From positions 1 to 64,000 of the forward strand of contig JBKHDT010000005.1 of assembly GCA_046541195.1 (NCBI GenBank): 64,000 nucleotides of DNA, read 5' to 3'. The DNA comes from JBKHDT01 sp046541195. Its GTDB lineage: Bacteria > Pseudomonadota > Gammaproteobacteria > Halothiobacillales > Halothiobacillaceae. Below are positions 1 to 8,319 of the stretch, piece by piece (within the stretch, counting starts at the first letter, position 1; the number at the start of each line of letters is the position of its first letter). Below the pieces are notes generated by a model. That model was not told the origin of the DNA. It saw nothing but the letters and a program-made list of their open reading frames with translations, and did no database searches. The translations under genes were made by a program, and so were the position numbers.

Positions 1-683
1 ACAAAGGCCAATCCCTTGCCGAAGATGGCGCGAATGGGGAGGGTCAGCCCGGCGGCCTTGGCCTTTTGACGAATGCGGCTGAGTATCACATCAATGCGAT
101 GCGTGTCGGCAAGCGCCTCCTCTGGAAAGATCTGTCGATGCAGCGACTCCTTGGAAATAACGGTGCCAGGCTGTTTGACAAGGTATTCAATCAGGGTGTA
201 TTCCCGCGCAGTCAAGTCCAGCCAGTTGCCGGTGGGACTGTGCAGGCACTGCAAGGCAGGATCCAGCCGCCAAGGGATTGCTGTGTGGTGCGTCATGAGC
301 ACGCCTTGGCTGGACATGCGCCACCATAGTCTTTGGATGGTGGCGGTCAGTTCCTTGAGATTGACGGGCTTGACCAAGTAGTGGTCCACCCCCTCTTCCA
401 GGGCCCGTAGCCGGTCTTGGAGCTCCCCGCGCGCCGTCACTGCGATTATGCCGCACCGACTGTGCTTGCGGAGATGGTCAATGACTTCCAAGCCATCCTC
501 GCCCGGCAGTGTGAGATCCACCAGCACGATATCCGCCACTTGGGTAAGCAAGGTTTTGTAGAAGGCTTCAGCGCTCTCGGCGGACCAAGTTGAGTACCCC
601 CGGAGTTGCAGATAATCCTGAACCTCTTCGCGCAGGTCGTGATTGTCTTCAATCAGGGCCAGTGTGGGCAGTGATGTTGTCAT
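1..683 (-). CDS. OmpR-family response regulator (3' end cut by window edge)
   Basis: This is the DNA-binding response regulator of a two-component system. The reading frame begins ATGACAACATCA at 683 and stays open to base 1, giving 227 residues without a stop. The receiver domain (about residues 1-120) has the acidic pair in LALIEDNHD, the phospho-acceptor D56 in VLVDLTLPGEDG, and the conserved Lys in YLVKPVN. A winged-helix output domain follows from about residue 140, with LTAREYTLIEYLVKQPG and RIDVILSRIRQKAKAAG. It starts 13 bp after the stop of the sensor kinase, so the two are co-transcribed, kinase first. Bases and codons are noticeably AT-richer than in most of the window. Its target genes are unknown. 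The extreme C-terminus is missing. Confidence 0.9.
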   Translation of the reverse strand, partial: MTTSLPTLALIEDNHDLREEVQDYLQLRGYSTWSAESAEAFYKTLLTQVADIVLVDLTLPGEDGLEVIDHLRKHSRCGIIAVTARGELQDRLRALEEGVDHYLVKPVNLKELTATIQRLWWRMSSQGVLMTHHTAIPWRLDPALQCLHSPTGNWLDLTAREYTLIEYLVKQPGTVISKESLHRQIFPEEALADTHRIDVILSRIRQKAKAAGLTLPIRAIFGKGLAF

Positions 684-696
684 CTCGAAGGTTCAG

Positions 697-2706
697 TCAT
701 GAATTTGGCAGTGGTGATTGGAGTGTTTTCGGCAGGGTAAACACTAAAACGGTACCCTCTGGCTCTTCGGATCGGAGGGTCAGGTCACCGTTGTGCTGTC
801 GGGCAATCAGGCGCGCAATATATAAGCCGAGACCGGCGCCAGAGGCGGACATTGGCTCTTGCGCCTGAGTTCCGCGAACGTAGGGTTCGAAAATGCGGGA
901 CTGCAGTTCCGGCGGGATGGCCGGTCCCCCGTTGATGACGGCCAGCCGCCAGTAGGATCCGCTCTTGTCCAGGCGCAGGGCAATCTCGCCTGGTGGGCTG
1001 TATTTCAGGGCGTTATCGATGACATTGGAAAAGGCGATGCGCAACAGGTCCTCATCGGCTAACAGTCTCGCGGCCCGGTCGCCGGAATCCGTTGGCTGTT
1101 CCTGTCCACTGAGCCACCAGCGAAAACGATGTTTGTCCTCATAAGCCAAACTGTCAATGACGTCCTGAAGCAACGCCACCAAGTCTACGGGCCGAACATC
1201 CGCCAGATCCAATTGGCTTTCCAGCCGGGCCTGCGCCAAAAAGTTTTCAGTCAATTGGTTGAGTCGGTCCACAGCTTTTTGGATTTTCTGCAGCCGGCGT
1301 TGTTCGCTACCCGGCTTTTGAGGCAGCGCGGCGGCAAGATTGGTTGCCGAGGCAGATATCACCGCCAAGGGTGTGCGGAGTTCATGGGAGATCATTCCCA
1401 AAAACTGTCGTTGACGTGCGCCGGCTTGCTGCTCTTGTCTCAGGGCTCGCTCCAATGACTCCCGGTTACGCTTCTCGCGGTTTTCCAACCACACGCGATA
1501 AATCGATATTCCGGTAACCAACAGCATCAGCACAATCAGAAGGTATTGCCAAAGCAGATAAATTTCCTGATGCAGGGGCATGACGCCCAGAACCGTCAAC
1601 AATGAAAGGCTGGTGGCGAGACTGAGCAGCAGGTAGGCCAGGGTGACCAACCCGTAGGTCAGGCCCTGCCGACGCCACAACAGCAACCCCGCGATCACCA
1701 GGGGAATGACCAAGAGATGGGAAAGCAGCATGGTGAAGCTGATTGCCGGGCCAAAGAATGACAGCGGTATGCCCAACATGCTCAGCAGCATCAGGGCCAT
1801 GGCCGCCTGTATCCAGCGGTCAAGGCGGGGGAAGTTTTCCTTGAGATGCAGGGCTTCGCGAATGACTAGAATGATTAGAAAGCTGGTGACAAACACGCTG
1901 AGGCTGGTCAGGTGGTCGGCCACCCAGGGATGATGGCGGAATACCAACCAGCCCAGCATACCCTGTACGCTAGCGACCAACAGGTAACTAAGCGAAAACA
2001 AACTAACTGCCAGCATGGTGCGCGAACCCATGACCAGTGTAACGGCTACCGCAAATAGTGTGGAAAGCAGGGCCATGCCGAAGTAAAAGCCCCAGTAGGC
2101 GGCATCCTTGAGGGCTTGGGAAGTAAACCCAGCCGGGGTGAATAGCCGCCCTTCCAGCAGGACGCTGCTGGTGGTCTGTAGCCGGATAAATACTTCCAGG
2201 GGTTCCGGGCCTTGCTGCCGCAAAGCAAAGACAGGTAGCCTTGCGTCAATCGACCGGTCCGTTGCGGGAAAATGGTCTCCAAGGGTTTCTTGCCGCCACG
2301 CCTCCGTGCTGCCGAGAGAACGTTGGTAGACTGTCACGCTGTCCAGGAAAGGAGGGAACAGCTCCAGCCATAGTTCTCCGTTGTCGAACCACTTTGCAGG
2401 TAGCGTCAGGCGAAGCCAGAAGGTTGCTTGCCTGTAGCCTTCTGCCAGCGGTCTGCTGCGACTTTCGAAGACGTTTGACGGAAGCTTGGCCGCTTGCTCA
2501 ATGGTCAAGGTTCCATCCGAGTCCACGAAAAGATCGTAGGGCGCGTCAGCACCCAGACGCAAAGGTGCGTTGGCAAATAGGGAGTGGCTCCAGGCCAACA
2601 TGCAAATGAAAACGAAAGGCAGAAGCCGTGCCCGATGACGGGCCGATGACTTTTTTCCGCATTTTCCCGGAATCATTGAATAATCCGCCCAGGCGAAAGC
2701 CTTCAT
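697..2706 (-). CDS. 7TMR-DISM sensor histidine kinase
   Basis: This membrane sensor kinase is the partner of the response regulator just downstream. From the chosen start it has 669 residues. They are, in order, a signal-like segment (RLLPFVFICMLAWSHSLFANA), an extracytoplasmic DISMED2-type beta domain to about residue 195, seven or so hydrophobic helices (about 205-405), a short linker helix, a HisKA domain with H441 in FLGMISHELRTPLAVIS, and an HATPase domain with NVIDNALKYSP and GAGLGLYIAR. DISM sensors are thought to bind carbohydrate or related extracellular ligands; the ligand here is not predictable. The start is uncertain: an in-frame ATG exists at 2760 and another at 2676, and none has a strong ribosome-binding site. 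GC content is lower than in the flanking genes on the right. Confidence 0.87.
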   Translation of the reverse strand: MKAFAWADYSMIPGKCGKKSSARHRARLLPFVFICMLAWSHSLFANAPLRLGADAPYDLFVDSDGTLTIEQAAKLPSNVFESRSRPLAEGYRQATFWLRLTLPAKWFDNGELWLELFPPFLDSVTVYQRSLGSTEAWRQETLGDHFPATDRSIDARLPVFALRQQGPEPLEVFIRLQTTSSVLLEGRLFTPAGFTSQALKDAAYWGFYFGMALLSTLFAVAVTLVMGSRTMLAVSLFSLSYLLVASVQGMLGWLVFRHHPWVADHLTSLSVFVTSFLIILVIREALHLKENFPRLDRWIQAAMALMLLSMLGIPLSFFGPAISFTMLLSHLLVIPLVIAGLLLWRRQGLTYGLVTLAYLLLSLATSLSLLTVLGVMPLHQEIYLLWQYLLIVLMLLVTGISIYRVWLENREKRNRESLERALRQEQQAGARQRQFLGMISHELRTPLAVISASATNLAAALPQKPGSEQRRLQKIQKAVDRLNQLTENFLAQARLESQLDLADVRPVDLVALLQDVIDSLAYEDKHRFRWWLSGQEQPTDSGDRAARLLADEDLLRIAFSNVIDNALKYSPPGEIALRLDKSGSYWRLAVINGGPAIPPELQSRIFEPYVRGTQAQEPMSASGAGLGLYIARLIARQHNGDLTLRSEEPEGTVLVFTLPKTLQSPLPNS

Positions 2707-3033
2707 GATATACCCGCCATCAAGATGGATGTCACGCGGCTTCCGGGAATCGATCGACACGAGCCACCCCGGATTTTAGCGCATACGCCAAAAGCGGTAC
2801 CAGTCGCTCTTGGGTTCGCATTACAGTGATTCAGTCTTATGCAGATGCCCGGCAAAACCGCGTCAACCGGGCGGGCCGGGTCGCCCGGGTACTTTCGTGT
2901 TGGCGCCGCTGTCAGGGTGGCGCCTCGCCGGTTCCCGGGTGCCGAGATGAACGGGAGGACTGCCGGGCGTCTCGCGGACGACGGCTCCGCCGCACGATGA
3001 TCGCGGGAGTTCACGCACCTTTCGGGTGAAGCA
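2707..3033. other. Intergenic region between divergent sensor kinase and sugar kinase
   Basis: No convincing gene is present. The minus strand has a possible -10 box (TAAAAT, plus-strand 2773-2778) for the sensor-kinase operon, without a good -35. Around 2900-2925 there is a GC-rich inverted repeat built on GGCGCC. I see no tRNA, riboswitch or known operator. The base composition switches here from the AT-richer left edge to the GC-rich body of the window. Confidence 0.4.
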
Positions 3034-4329
3034 ATGCGCAAATCAATTCACGTGCTGGGGATTGACGTCGGCACGTCCGGTATTCGGGTGGCGGGGCTGG
3101 ATGAGTCGGGTGTCCCGCGGGGGTTCTGGCAGGCACCGCTGCCTGCCCCATCGGTCGATGGTCCCCGCGTGGCGCAGGACCCGGCGATCTGGGCGCAGTG
3201 CCTCGATGCGCTGGTTGTCCAGGTGGTTGCGGACGCGGACCTGTCGGCTCTGGCGGCGGTTGCTCTGGATGGCACCTCCGGGACGGTGCTTGTGGCGGAT
3301 GCCGGCTCGGGCGCTGCGCATGGCATGGCGCTGATGTACAACGACCGCCGGGCGACGACCGAGGCGGCGCGGATCGCGGCCGGCGCGCCGCCGGAGAGCG
3401 GCGCGCACGGAGCCAGCTCGTCGCTGGCCAAGTGGCTGTGGCTTTCGGGGCAGGCAGGCTTGCCGGCCGGGGCGGTACCGGCGCATCAGGCCGACTGGCT
3501 GCTCGGACGCTGGCTGGTGCCGGACGGACGGGTGCACAGTGACCAGAACAATGCCCTGAAGCTTGGTTATGACCCGGTGCAGCGCGTCTGGCCCGAGTGG
3601 CTGGATGCGTTCCTGCCCCCGCAACGGCGCCCGCTGGTCCACGAACCGGGCGCGGTCGTTGGGCCCATGGCTGACTCGGTGGCCCGGCGGCTGGGGTTGC
3701 CTGCGGGCGTGTCTCTGGTGGCCGGGACGACCGACAGCATTGCCGGTGTCTACGCCCTGAACGTGCAGGCGCCGGGCGAGGCGGTGACCAGCCTGGGCAG
3801 CACGCTGGCGGTCAAGCTGGTCAGCGACCGACCGGTTTTCGACCCGGCGATGGGCATCTACAGCCATCGCTTCGGGGCGCGGTTTCTTGTTGGCGGGGCC
3901 TCGAACACCGGGGGCGCGGTGCTTCGGCGCTTCTTCGACACGGGCGCCCTGGCCGCGCTCAGCGACCGGATCGATCCGCGCCGCGCCAGTTGCCTGGATT
4001 ACTACCCGCTCGAGACGCCGGGCGAGCGCTTCCCGGTGGCGGACCCGGATCTGCCGCCGCGGCTCTCGCCGCGTCCGCGCGACGAGGTCCGGTTTCTGCA
4101 CGGAATGCTGGAATCCATGGCCCGCATCGAGCGCCTGGGCTACCGGCGCCTTGCCGCGCTGGGCGCACCGATGGTCCGGCAGGTGTTCACCACCGGTGGC
4201 GGGGCGGCCAATCCGGCCTGGACGGCGATCCGTGCGCGGGTGCTGGGTGTTCCGGTTCATGCCGCGCCCGAGGTCCAGGCGGCCCTCGGCACGGCGCGGC
4301 TGGCCCTGCGGGCGGTCAGCGCCCGTTGA
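3034..4329 (+). CDS. FGGY-family carbohydrate kinase
   Basis: This is a cytoplasmic sugar kinase of the ASKHA/FGGY fold. It has the N-terminal phosphate-binding loop LGIDVGTSGIRVAGLD, a second ATPase motif AVALDGTSGTVL, the substrate-side segment MYNDRRATTEA, and the C-terminal glycine-rich FTTGGGAANPAWTAIRA adenosine motif. At 431 residues it is shorter than xylulokinases or glycerol kinases (about 480-520). It resembles the short XK-1/SePSK-like group, for which D-ribulose phosphorylation has been described. That substrate is inference; the sequence supports only FGGY kinase. It is a single-gene unit, with no sugar transporter or isomerase nearby. Its last 14 bp overlap the convergent DsrE-like gene. 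Confidence 0.85.
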   Translation: MRKSIHVLGIDVGTSGIRVAGLDESGVPRGFWQAPLPAPSVDGPRVAQDPAIWAQCLDALVVQVVADADLSALAAVALDGTSGTVLVADAGSGAAHGMALMYNDRRATTEAARIAAGAPPESGAHGASSSLAKWLWLSGQAGLPAGAVPAHQADWLLGRWLVPDGRVHSDQNNALKLGYDPVQRVWPEWLDAFLPPQRRPLVHEPGAVVGPMADSVARRLGLPAGVSLVAGTTDSIAGVYALNVQAPGEAVTSLGSTLAVKLVSDRPVFDPAMGIYSHRFGARFLVGGASNTGGAVLRRFFDTGALAALSDRIDPRRASCLDYYPLETPGERFPVADPDLPPRLSPRPRDEVRFLHGMLESMARIERLGYRRLAALGAPMVRQVFTTGGGAANPAWTAIRARVLGVPVHAAPEVQAALGTARLALRAVSAR

Positions 4330-4888
4330 GGTACTCGTCCGGCGGGTCCTGGTCCTCGGGCAGCAGGGTCATCAACTGCTCAAGCGGGATCTTGTCCAGG
4401 ATGACCAGCTCGTAACCCAGGGCGATGTAATCGTTGATTGCCGCCGGGCCGGACTCGGCGACCACCACCGCGTCGATGAAATCCTCCGGGGGGACGCCCC
4501 GCCAGGAGGCATGGGTGTTGCAGACATAGACCGAGGCCCCCAGCGCCGCCAGGTCGTCCACCATGGCCTGAGCCGCCCGGTGTTCGGCCCGGGCGTCGCG
4601 GGTCAGCTGGAACTGCTCGCGTCCGTGGGTGACCACGGCGACGGGTAAATCGGGATAGCGGTCCTGCAACCGGGGAATCTGTTCAAGCAGCCAGGGAAAA
4701 TGCTTGTCCAGCGCATCCTCGTCCCAGGCCTCGATATCGAAGACGACGCCAGCCGGCGGTTCGTCGCTTTGCAGCAGTTTCTCGATCTCGCCTGCCGGGT
4801 CCGGAAAGATGTGACGCGGTTCGGTTGCGTTGGCAGCGCCGGTCAGCGCGAATGCCAGGAGCAGGCAGCCGGTGATCAGGATTTTCAT
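4316..4888 (-). CDS. Exported DsrE-family protein
   Basis: This 190-residue protein has a clear signal peptide (KILITGCLLLAFALTGAANA) followed by a DsrE/DsrF-like alpha-beta domain. Recognisable segments are PVAVVTHGREQFQL, a conserved Cys in ASVYVCNTHASWRG, and the closing LGYELVILDKIPLEQLM. Periplasmic DsrE-like proteins are widespread in sulfur-metabolising proteobacteria and are mostly uncharacterised; a role in handling protein-bound sulfur is only an analogy. The start at 4888 was chosen because CGGAGG lies 6 bases upstream and the signal peptide begins there; a longer upstream frame lacks these features. It converges on the FGGY kinase with a 14-bp overlap. The promoter would lie in the 4889-5044 interval shared with thiC. 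Confidence 0.78.
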   Translation of the reverse strand: MKILITGCLLLAFALTGAANATEPRHIFPDPAGEIEKLLQSDEPPAGVVFDIEAWDEDALDKHFPWLLEQIPRLQDRYPDLPVAVVTHGREQFQLTRDARAEHRAAQAMVDDLAALGASVYVCNTHASWRGVPPEDFIDAVVVAESGPAAINDYIALGYELVILDKIPLEQLMTLLPEDQDPPDEYLNGR

Positions 4889-5044
4889 GGCGCACCTCCG
4901 GTGTTCTGTTCGCCTGAACTGCGCGAAGTGCACAGCTCCTTTTCTTGAGTGTAGTGCTCGGAAAAGCGCGCTGCAGGCCTTTTCGCGCGCTTTCCCGCAG
5001 TTTTTGTTGCATCGGCCGGCATTGTCCGATAGCGTCAGGAGCCA

Positions 5045-5128
5045 CGACTGGGGGTGTCGTGCCACCTGTGGCACGGCTGAGAAAGACCCTTGGAACCTGA
5101 CCCGGATCATGCCGGCGTAGGGAAGTCG
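5045..5128 (+). ncRNA. TPP riboswitch (THI-box) in the thiC leader
   Basis: The THI-box aptamer is visible directly. The closing P1 stem is CGACT (5045-5049) with AGTCG (5124-5128). It encloses GGGGTGTCGTGCC, the conserved CTGAGA element at 5087-5092, ACCTGA at 5095-5100, and GGATCATGCCGGCGTAGGGA. It sits 80 bp before thiC, the gene most often controlled by TPP. Thiamine pyrophosphate binding is expected to switch off thiC expression. Between aptamer and gene, the Shine-Dalgarno GGAG (5197-5200) can pair with CTCC (5171-5174), extended by CGAG with CTCG, which suggests translational control. Confidence 0.95.
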
Positions 5129-5208
5129 ATCCGCTCGGGGCGCCCTGTGTCCGCCCCCGGTGCTCGCCTGCTCCCGCGCCGTGCCCCACGAGCCCAGGAG
5201 CGAGACTG

Positions 5209-7098
5209 ATGAGCGCCATTCCCGAAGATTTCCTGCAGAAGACGGCCGCGCTTTCCGCGGAAGTCACCCAGCCCTTTGCATCCTCCGGCAAGTTCTACGA
5301 GACCGGCTCCCGAGAGGATATCCGCGTGCCGATGCGCGAGATCCGCCAGACACCGACCCGCCTGAACGGCGGTATCGAGCCGAATCCGCCGGTCTACGTC
5401 TACGATACCTCCGGCCCCTACACCGACCCGGAGGTCGAGATCGATCTGCTCAGGGGCTTGCCGGCATTGCGGGCCCGGTGGATCGAGGAGCGCGGGGATA
5501 CCGAACTGCTCGACGGGCTCAGTTCCGAGTACGGTCGCCAGCGAGCCGGGGACCCGGCGCTCTCGGGGTTGCGGTTTGGCCACCTGCGTCGGCCGCGTCG
5601 TGCCCGCTTTGGCCACAACGTGACCCAGATGCATTACGCGAAGCGGGGCATCGTCACGCCGGAGATGGAATTCATTGCCATCCGCGAAAACAACCGCTTG
5701 CAGGCGATGCGCGCGGACCCGCGCTATGCCGCGCTGCTCAAGCAGCACGCGGGCCAGTCTTTCGGGGCGGCCATTCCCGACGAGATCACCCCCGAGTTCG
5801 TGCGCGACGAGGTGGCCCGCGGTCGGGCGATCATCCCCAGCAATATCAATCACCCGGAAAGCGAGCCGATGATCATTGGCCGCAATTTCCGGGTGAAGAT
5901 CAACGGCAACCTCGGCAATTCGGCCGTGACTTCCGGCATCGCCGAGGAAGTCGAGAAGATGGTCTGGGGCATCCGCTGGGGTGCCGACACCATCATGGAT
6001 CTGTCCACCGGCAAGAATATCCATGAAACCCGCGAGTGGATCCTGCGCAATGCGCCGGTGCCCATCGGCACCGTGCCGCTGTACCAGGCGCTGGAGAAGG
6101 TCAACGGCAAGGCCGAGGAACTGACCTGGGAAATCTTCCGCGACACCCTGATCGAGCAGGCCGAGCAGGGGGTGGATTACTTCACCATTCACGCGGGCGT
6201 ACGTCTGGCCTATGTGCCGATGACCGCCGATCGGCTCACCGGCATTGTCAGTCGCGGCGGCTCGATCATGGCCAAGTGGTGCCTGGCGCATCACCAGGAA
6301 AGCTTCCTCTACACTCATTTCGAGGAAATCTGCGAGATCATGAAGGCCTATGACGTGGCTTTCTCACTGGGGGATGGTCTGCGCCCCGGCTGCCTGGCCG
6401 ATGCCAATGACCGTGCCCAGTTTGCCGAGCTCGAAACCCTTGGCGAACTGACGAAGATTGCCTGGTCGCACGACGTGCAGGTGATGATCGAAGGCCCCGG
6501 CCACGTGCCGATGCAGATGATCAAGGAAAACATGGACAAGGAACTGGCCGACTGCTTCGAGGCGCCGTTCTACACCCTGGGGCCGCTGACCACCGACATC
6601 GGGCCTGGCTACGATCACATCACCTCCGGCATCGGTGCGGCACAGATTGGCTGGTACGGCACCGCGATGCTCTGTTACGTCACCCCCAAGGAGCACCTGG
6701 GCCTGCCGGAGAAGGCCGACGTGCGCGAGGGCATCATTACCTACAAGATTGCCGCCCACGCCGCGGATCTGGCCAAGGGTTTTCCGGGCGCCCAGGTGCG
6801 CGACAACGCGTTGTCGAAGGCGCGGTTCGAATTCCGGTGGGAGGACCAGTTCAACCTCGGTCTGGATCCCGAGCGCGCCCGGGAATACCACGATGCGACC
6901 CTGCCGCAGGAAAACGCCAAGGTGGCGCATTTTTGCTCCATGTGCGGCCCGCACTTCTGCTCGATGAAGATCACTCAGGACGTGCGCGAGTACGCTGCCA
7001 GCCTGGGTGTCACCGAGCTTGAGGCACTGGAAGCGGGCATGGCCGAGAAGTCGCGGGAATTCCGGGAGCGCGGGGCGCAGGTCTACCATCCGCGCTGA
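5209..7098 (+). CDS. thiC: Phosphomethylpyrimidine synthase ThiC
   Basis: ThiC is a radical-SAM enzyme that converts aminoimidazole ribotide to HMP phosphate, the pyrimidine half of thiamine. The 629-residue product is full length, with the N-terminal domain typical of proteobacterial ThiC and the core motifs NSAVTSGIAEEVEK, DLSTGKNIHETREW and GDGLRPGCLADAND. The C-terminal 4Fe-4S motif CX2CX4C is formed by C576, C579 and C584 (FCSMCGPHFCSM). The start is preceded by CCAGGAG at 5194-5200. No other thiamine gene is in the window, so thiC is probably a single gene under the TPP riboswitch. It converges on nadC with 77 bp between them. Confidence 0.97.
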   Translation: MSAIPEDFLQKTAALSAEVTQPFASSGKFYETGSREDIRVPMREIRQTPTRLNGGIEPNPPVYVYDTSGPYTDPEVEIDLLRGLPALRARWIEERGDTELLDGLSSEYGRQRAGDPALSGLRFGHLRRPRRARFGHNVTQMHYAKRGIVTPEMEFIAIRENNRLQAMRADPRYAALLKQHAGQSFGAAIPDEITPEFVRDEVARGRAIIPSNINHPESEPMIIGRNFRVKINGNLGNSAVTSGIAEEVEKMVWGIRWGADTIMDLSTGKNIHETREWILRNAPVPIGTVPLYQALEKVNGKAEELTWEIFRDTLIEQAEQGVDYFTIHAGVRLAYVPMTADRLTGIVSRGGSIMAKWCLAHHQESFLYTHFEEICEIMKAYDVAFSLGDGLRPGCLADANDRAQFAELETLGELTKIAWSHDVQVMIEGPGHVPMQMIKENMDKELADCFEAPFYTLGPLTTDIGPGYDHITSGIGAAQIGWYGTAMLCYVTPKEHLGLPEKADVREGIITYKIAAHAADLAKGFPGAQVRDNALSKARFEFRWEDQFNLGLDPERAREYHDATLPQENAKVAHFCSMCGPHFCSMKITQDVREYAASLGVTELEALEAGMAEKSREFRERGAQVYHPR

Positions 7099-7175
7099 AA
7101 AACGGGCCCCGGCACGGGGTCTGGTCGGGCCATCCGGATGATCGGTCGGCGCGCCCGCGTCCCGGGCGGGCCGTT

Positions 7176-8027
7176 TCAGTTCGGCTGGCTGCCGCTGCCC
7201 AGGGTGAAGCGCATGGACAGGTCGATTGCCCGGACGTGCTTGGTGAGCGCACCGATGGAAATGGCGTCCACCCCGGCCTCCGCGATCGCCCGGACATTCT
7301 CCAGCGTGATATTGCCCGAGGCTTCGAGCATGGCGCGAGCGCCATTGACGTCGACCGCCTCGCGCAGCTGTTCCAGGGTGAAGTTGTCCAGCAGGATGCG
7401 ATCAACCCCCAGGTCGAGAGCCGTTTTGAGCTCGTCGATCGACTCGACCTCGACCTGCACGGGAATGTCGCGCGGCTGACGCCGCGCCGCGAGTACGGCC
7501 TGTTCAAGCGAACCGGTCGCCAGGATGTGGTTTTCCTTGACGAGAATCGCGTCGAACAGACCCATGCGGTGATTGCAGCCTCCCCCCATGCGGACGGCGT
7601 ATTTCTGTGCCTTGCGCAGCCCCGGCAGGGTCTTGCGGGTGTCGAGGATGCGCACACCCGTGCCCGCGACCGCGTCCACGTAGCGTCGGGTGACGGTCGC
7701 GGTCGCGCTGAGCGTCTGCAGGAAGTTGATGGCCGTGCGCTCGGCGGTCAGCAGCGCACGCGCCGGACCTTCGAAGGTCGCAATCCGCGCCCCGGCCTGC
7801 ACCGCCTCGCCGTCGTCGGCATGCCAGTCCATCCGGATGGCGGCGGACACCCGCTTGAGTGCCGCCTCGGCCCAGGGGCGGCCTGCCAGGATGCAGTCTT
7901 CCCGGGCGATCAGCGCCGCTTCGGCGGGGACATCGGGGGGGATCAGCTTGGCCGACCGGTCCCCCGAACCGATGTCTTCCTCAAGGGCACGGGTAACATT
8001 TTCTGCGATCGTCGCGGCATCGATCAT
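7176..8027 (-). CDS. nadC: Nicotinate-nucleotide pyrophosphorylase (quinolinate PRTase)
   Basis: NadC converts quinolinate and PRPP to nicotinate mononucleotide, CO2 and PPi, the step that joins de novo NAD synthesis to the common pathway. The 283-residue sequence matches the family length. It has the N-terminal EEDIGSGDRSAKLIP segment, AERTAINFLQTLSATAT, the PRPP-site segment ILDTRKTLPGLRKAQKYAV with GGGCNHRMGL, and barrel-core motifs VEVESIDEL, ILLDNFTLEQL and ISIGALTKH. It is divergent from phoB across 292 bp. Functionally it joins nadE (19940-21571), although the two are far apart. Confidence 0.96.
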   Translation of the reverse strand: MIDAATIAENVTRALEEDIGSGDRSAKLIPPDVPAEAALIAREDCILAGRPWAEAALKRVSAAIRMDWHADDGEAVQAGARIATFEGPARALLTAERTAINFLQTLSATATVTRRYVDAVAGTGVRILDTRKTLPGLRKAQKYAVRMGGGCNHRMGLFDAILVKENHILATGSLEQAVLAARRQPRDIPVQVEVESIDELKTALDLGVDRILLDNFTLEQLREAVDVNGARAMLEASGNITLENVRAIAEAGVDAISIGALTKHVRAIDLSMRFTLGSGSQPN

Positions 8028-8168
8028 GAGGGTGTTCCGTGGGCGCTTGTGACAGGCCGAAGAATTCTGCGTAGGCTGGTGATCGAATGCAAGCGCCGAT
8101 GGCCGTCAGGCTGCCGGAAACCGGTGCACGCTGTCGCGTGGATACGACCGGCGGCGATATTTGTCATA

Positions 8169-8186
8169 TTGTCACATTCAGGTCAT
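8169..8186 (+). promoter_or_regulatory. Candidate Pho box upstream of phoB
   Basis: Two Pho-box-like half sites, TTGTCAC (8169-8175) and AGGTCAT (8180-8186), are separated by ATTC. This gives the 11-bp period of PhoB sites (consensus CTGTCAT). A third unit, TTGTCAT, lies at 8161-8167, 8 bp before the first. Each half matches the consensus at 5 of 7 positions. The location, about 135 bp before phoB, fits autoregulation of phoBR as known in enterobacteria. This is a pattern match only. Confidence 0.5.
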
Positions 8187-8319
8187 CAGAATTGATTGCA
8201 ATGCACAGCTGACTCGCGCCGGTCCCCCGACTGAAACCGGGTCGAGCGACGCTGCCGCGCATTGGCCCATCCCGGTCGGATGGCATTCAGGTAACCGCAA
8301 GCGAAGGGTAAAGCTGCAC

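Noticed and set aside
3043..4260. Arg-rich open frame antisense to the FGGY kinase
   Set aside because: It has no recognisable motif, whereas the kinase on the plus strand has all family motifs.
7099..7175. Short GC hairpins between thiC and nadC as terminators
   Set aside because: Stems are only about 5 bp and no T-run follows on either strand.
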